Source of the DNA: Bremia lactucae
Taxonomy: Eukaryota; Oomycota; Peronosporomycetes; Peronosporales; Peronosporaceae
Direction of reading: 5' to 3'
NCBI RefSeq assembly: GCF_004359215.1
Contig: NW_027152031.1
Coordinates: forward strand, 1,612,754-1,676,753
Length of the DNA: 64,000 nt
Shown here: positions 63,529 through 64,000 of the stretch, piece after piece
Layout of the letters: each line of letters begins with the position of its first letter
How positions within the stretch are numbered: the first letter of the stretch is position 1
Translations under genes and position numbers: made by a program
Notes under the pieces: model-generated
Database searches by the model: none
Seen by the model: the letters and a program-made list of their open reading frames with translations, nothing else
Told to the model about the DNA's origin: nothing

Positions 63529-64000
63529 ATGGCACTCAGGATGGATGACCCTGAAGACTATATGCCTCTCAGGCAAAAAAACTATCTTCGCCTTTCCGAT
63601 GCCCATTGGGCGATGCTTGAAAGAATGGCCAGCCTGTTAGGCGAGGAGGATTGACGGGTTTCCTTCCCTGACTGCCGACCAACAAAGGGCTCGAAATGAG
63701 CGCTTCGAGCGCTACGACTCCTCTCGCATTGTTCACGTGAGTACGGCGACGCAAGATGCCGCACGTACGGCAGTGAGAGCTGAGACACACGGCACCTATT
63801 CGACGACGATGTTGTATACGCCGCGTCCAGATATGTCGAAACCTGTGAAGATTCGCGTTCCTACGTTCGACGGGAAGCAAGCGGATAGCTTGTTCCTCTG
63901 AATCGGGGAGATCGAGATTGCGCTGAGCGCAGGCCAGATTGGCGACGCGAGGTCTTAGGTGGCTGTTGCTCTTTCGAACCTGGGAAATCGGGCTATGGAA
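63529..64000 (+). pseudogene. E-1 gag N-terminal half, partial at window edge
   Basis: MALRMDDPEDYMPLRQKNYL to a stop at about 63652. A shift then leads to LTADQQRARNERFERYDSSR, PRPDMSKPVKIRVPTFDGKQ (the KVPxFDG entry to the gag core), a TGA where Trp is expected, EIEIALSAGQIGDARS, a TAG, and VAVALSNLGNRAME at the edge. Three lesions in 470 bp: inactive. Confidence 0.75.

Overview
The window looks like a TE-rich segment of an oomycete genome, most plausibly Peronosporales (Phytophthora or downy mildew). This is inferred from compact, nearly intron-free host genes, the flanking nests of chromodomain Ty3/gypsy elements, and the style of the proteins; no marker gene fixes the species.

For reference I name the retroelements by family (A, C, D, E) and copy. 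1-1652: D-1 (minus), an intact gag running off the left edge plus its 5' LTR. 2553-5744: C-1 (minus), a decayed pol. 5702-9845: D-2 (plus), the 3' half of an element ending in a polypurine tract and an interrupted 3' LTR. 9846-16862: A-1 (minus). 16863-24222: A-2 (plus), inserted into the gag of A-1. A 100-N gap follows. 24323-25752: D-3 (plus). 25754-26460: D-4 (minus fragment). 26461-29851: D-5 (minus). 29852-35210: C-2 (plus), inserted in the LTR of D-5. 50446-50698: LTR and chromodomain scraps. 50699-58273: A-3, bounded by two same-orientation LTRs but with an internal inversion. 58279-58648: MULE transposase scrap. 62547-64000: nested LTRs of families C, A and E, then the gag of E-1.

The host gene island (about 35.2-61.5 kb, interrupted by A-3) carries an ARP1/centractin-like actin-related protein (minus, one 81-bp intron), head-to-head with a symplekin-like mRNA 3'-end-processing scaffold (plus), an intact secreted palmitoyl-protein-thioesterase-like hydrolase with an inverted, internally deleted pseudogene about 2.5 kb away, and a Spinster-type MFS transporter. 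A decayed, unrecognised minus-strand coding relic fills 42.5-45.9 kb, and a MITE-like element sits at 61.75 kb.

The most unusual signals are in the retroelements. First, families A and D both carry an extra open reading frame downstream of the integrase chromodomain, on the opposite strand to pol and convergent with it (called aORF here), seen in five copies and sharing a short motif between families. Second, the internal regions of these elements are saturated with short perfect hairpins whose stems persist between diverged copies while loops change. Third, A-3 has a clean reciprocal inversion of spacer-RT-IN-aORF. Several joins (single Ns at 25753 and 51824, 29 Ns at 18574) border duplications that may be assembly artefacts.
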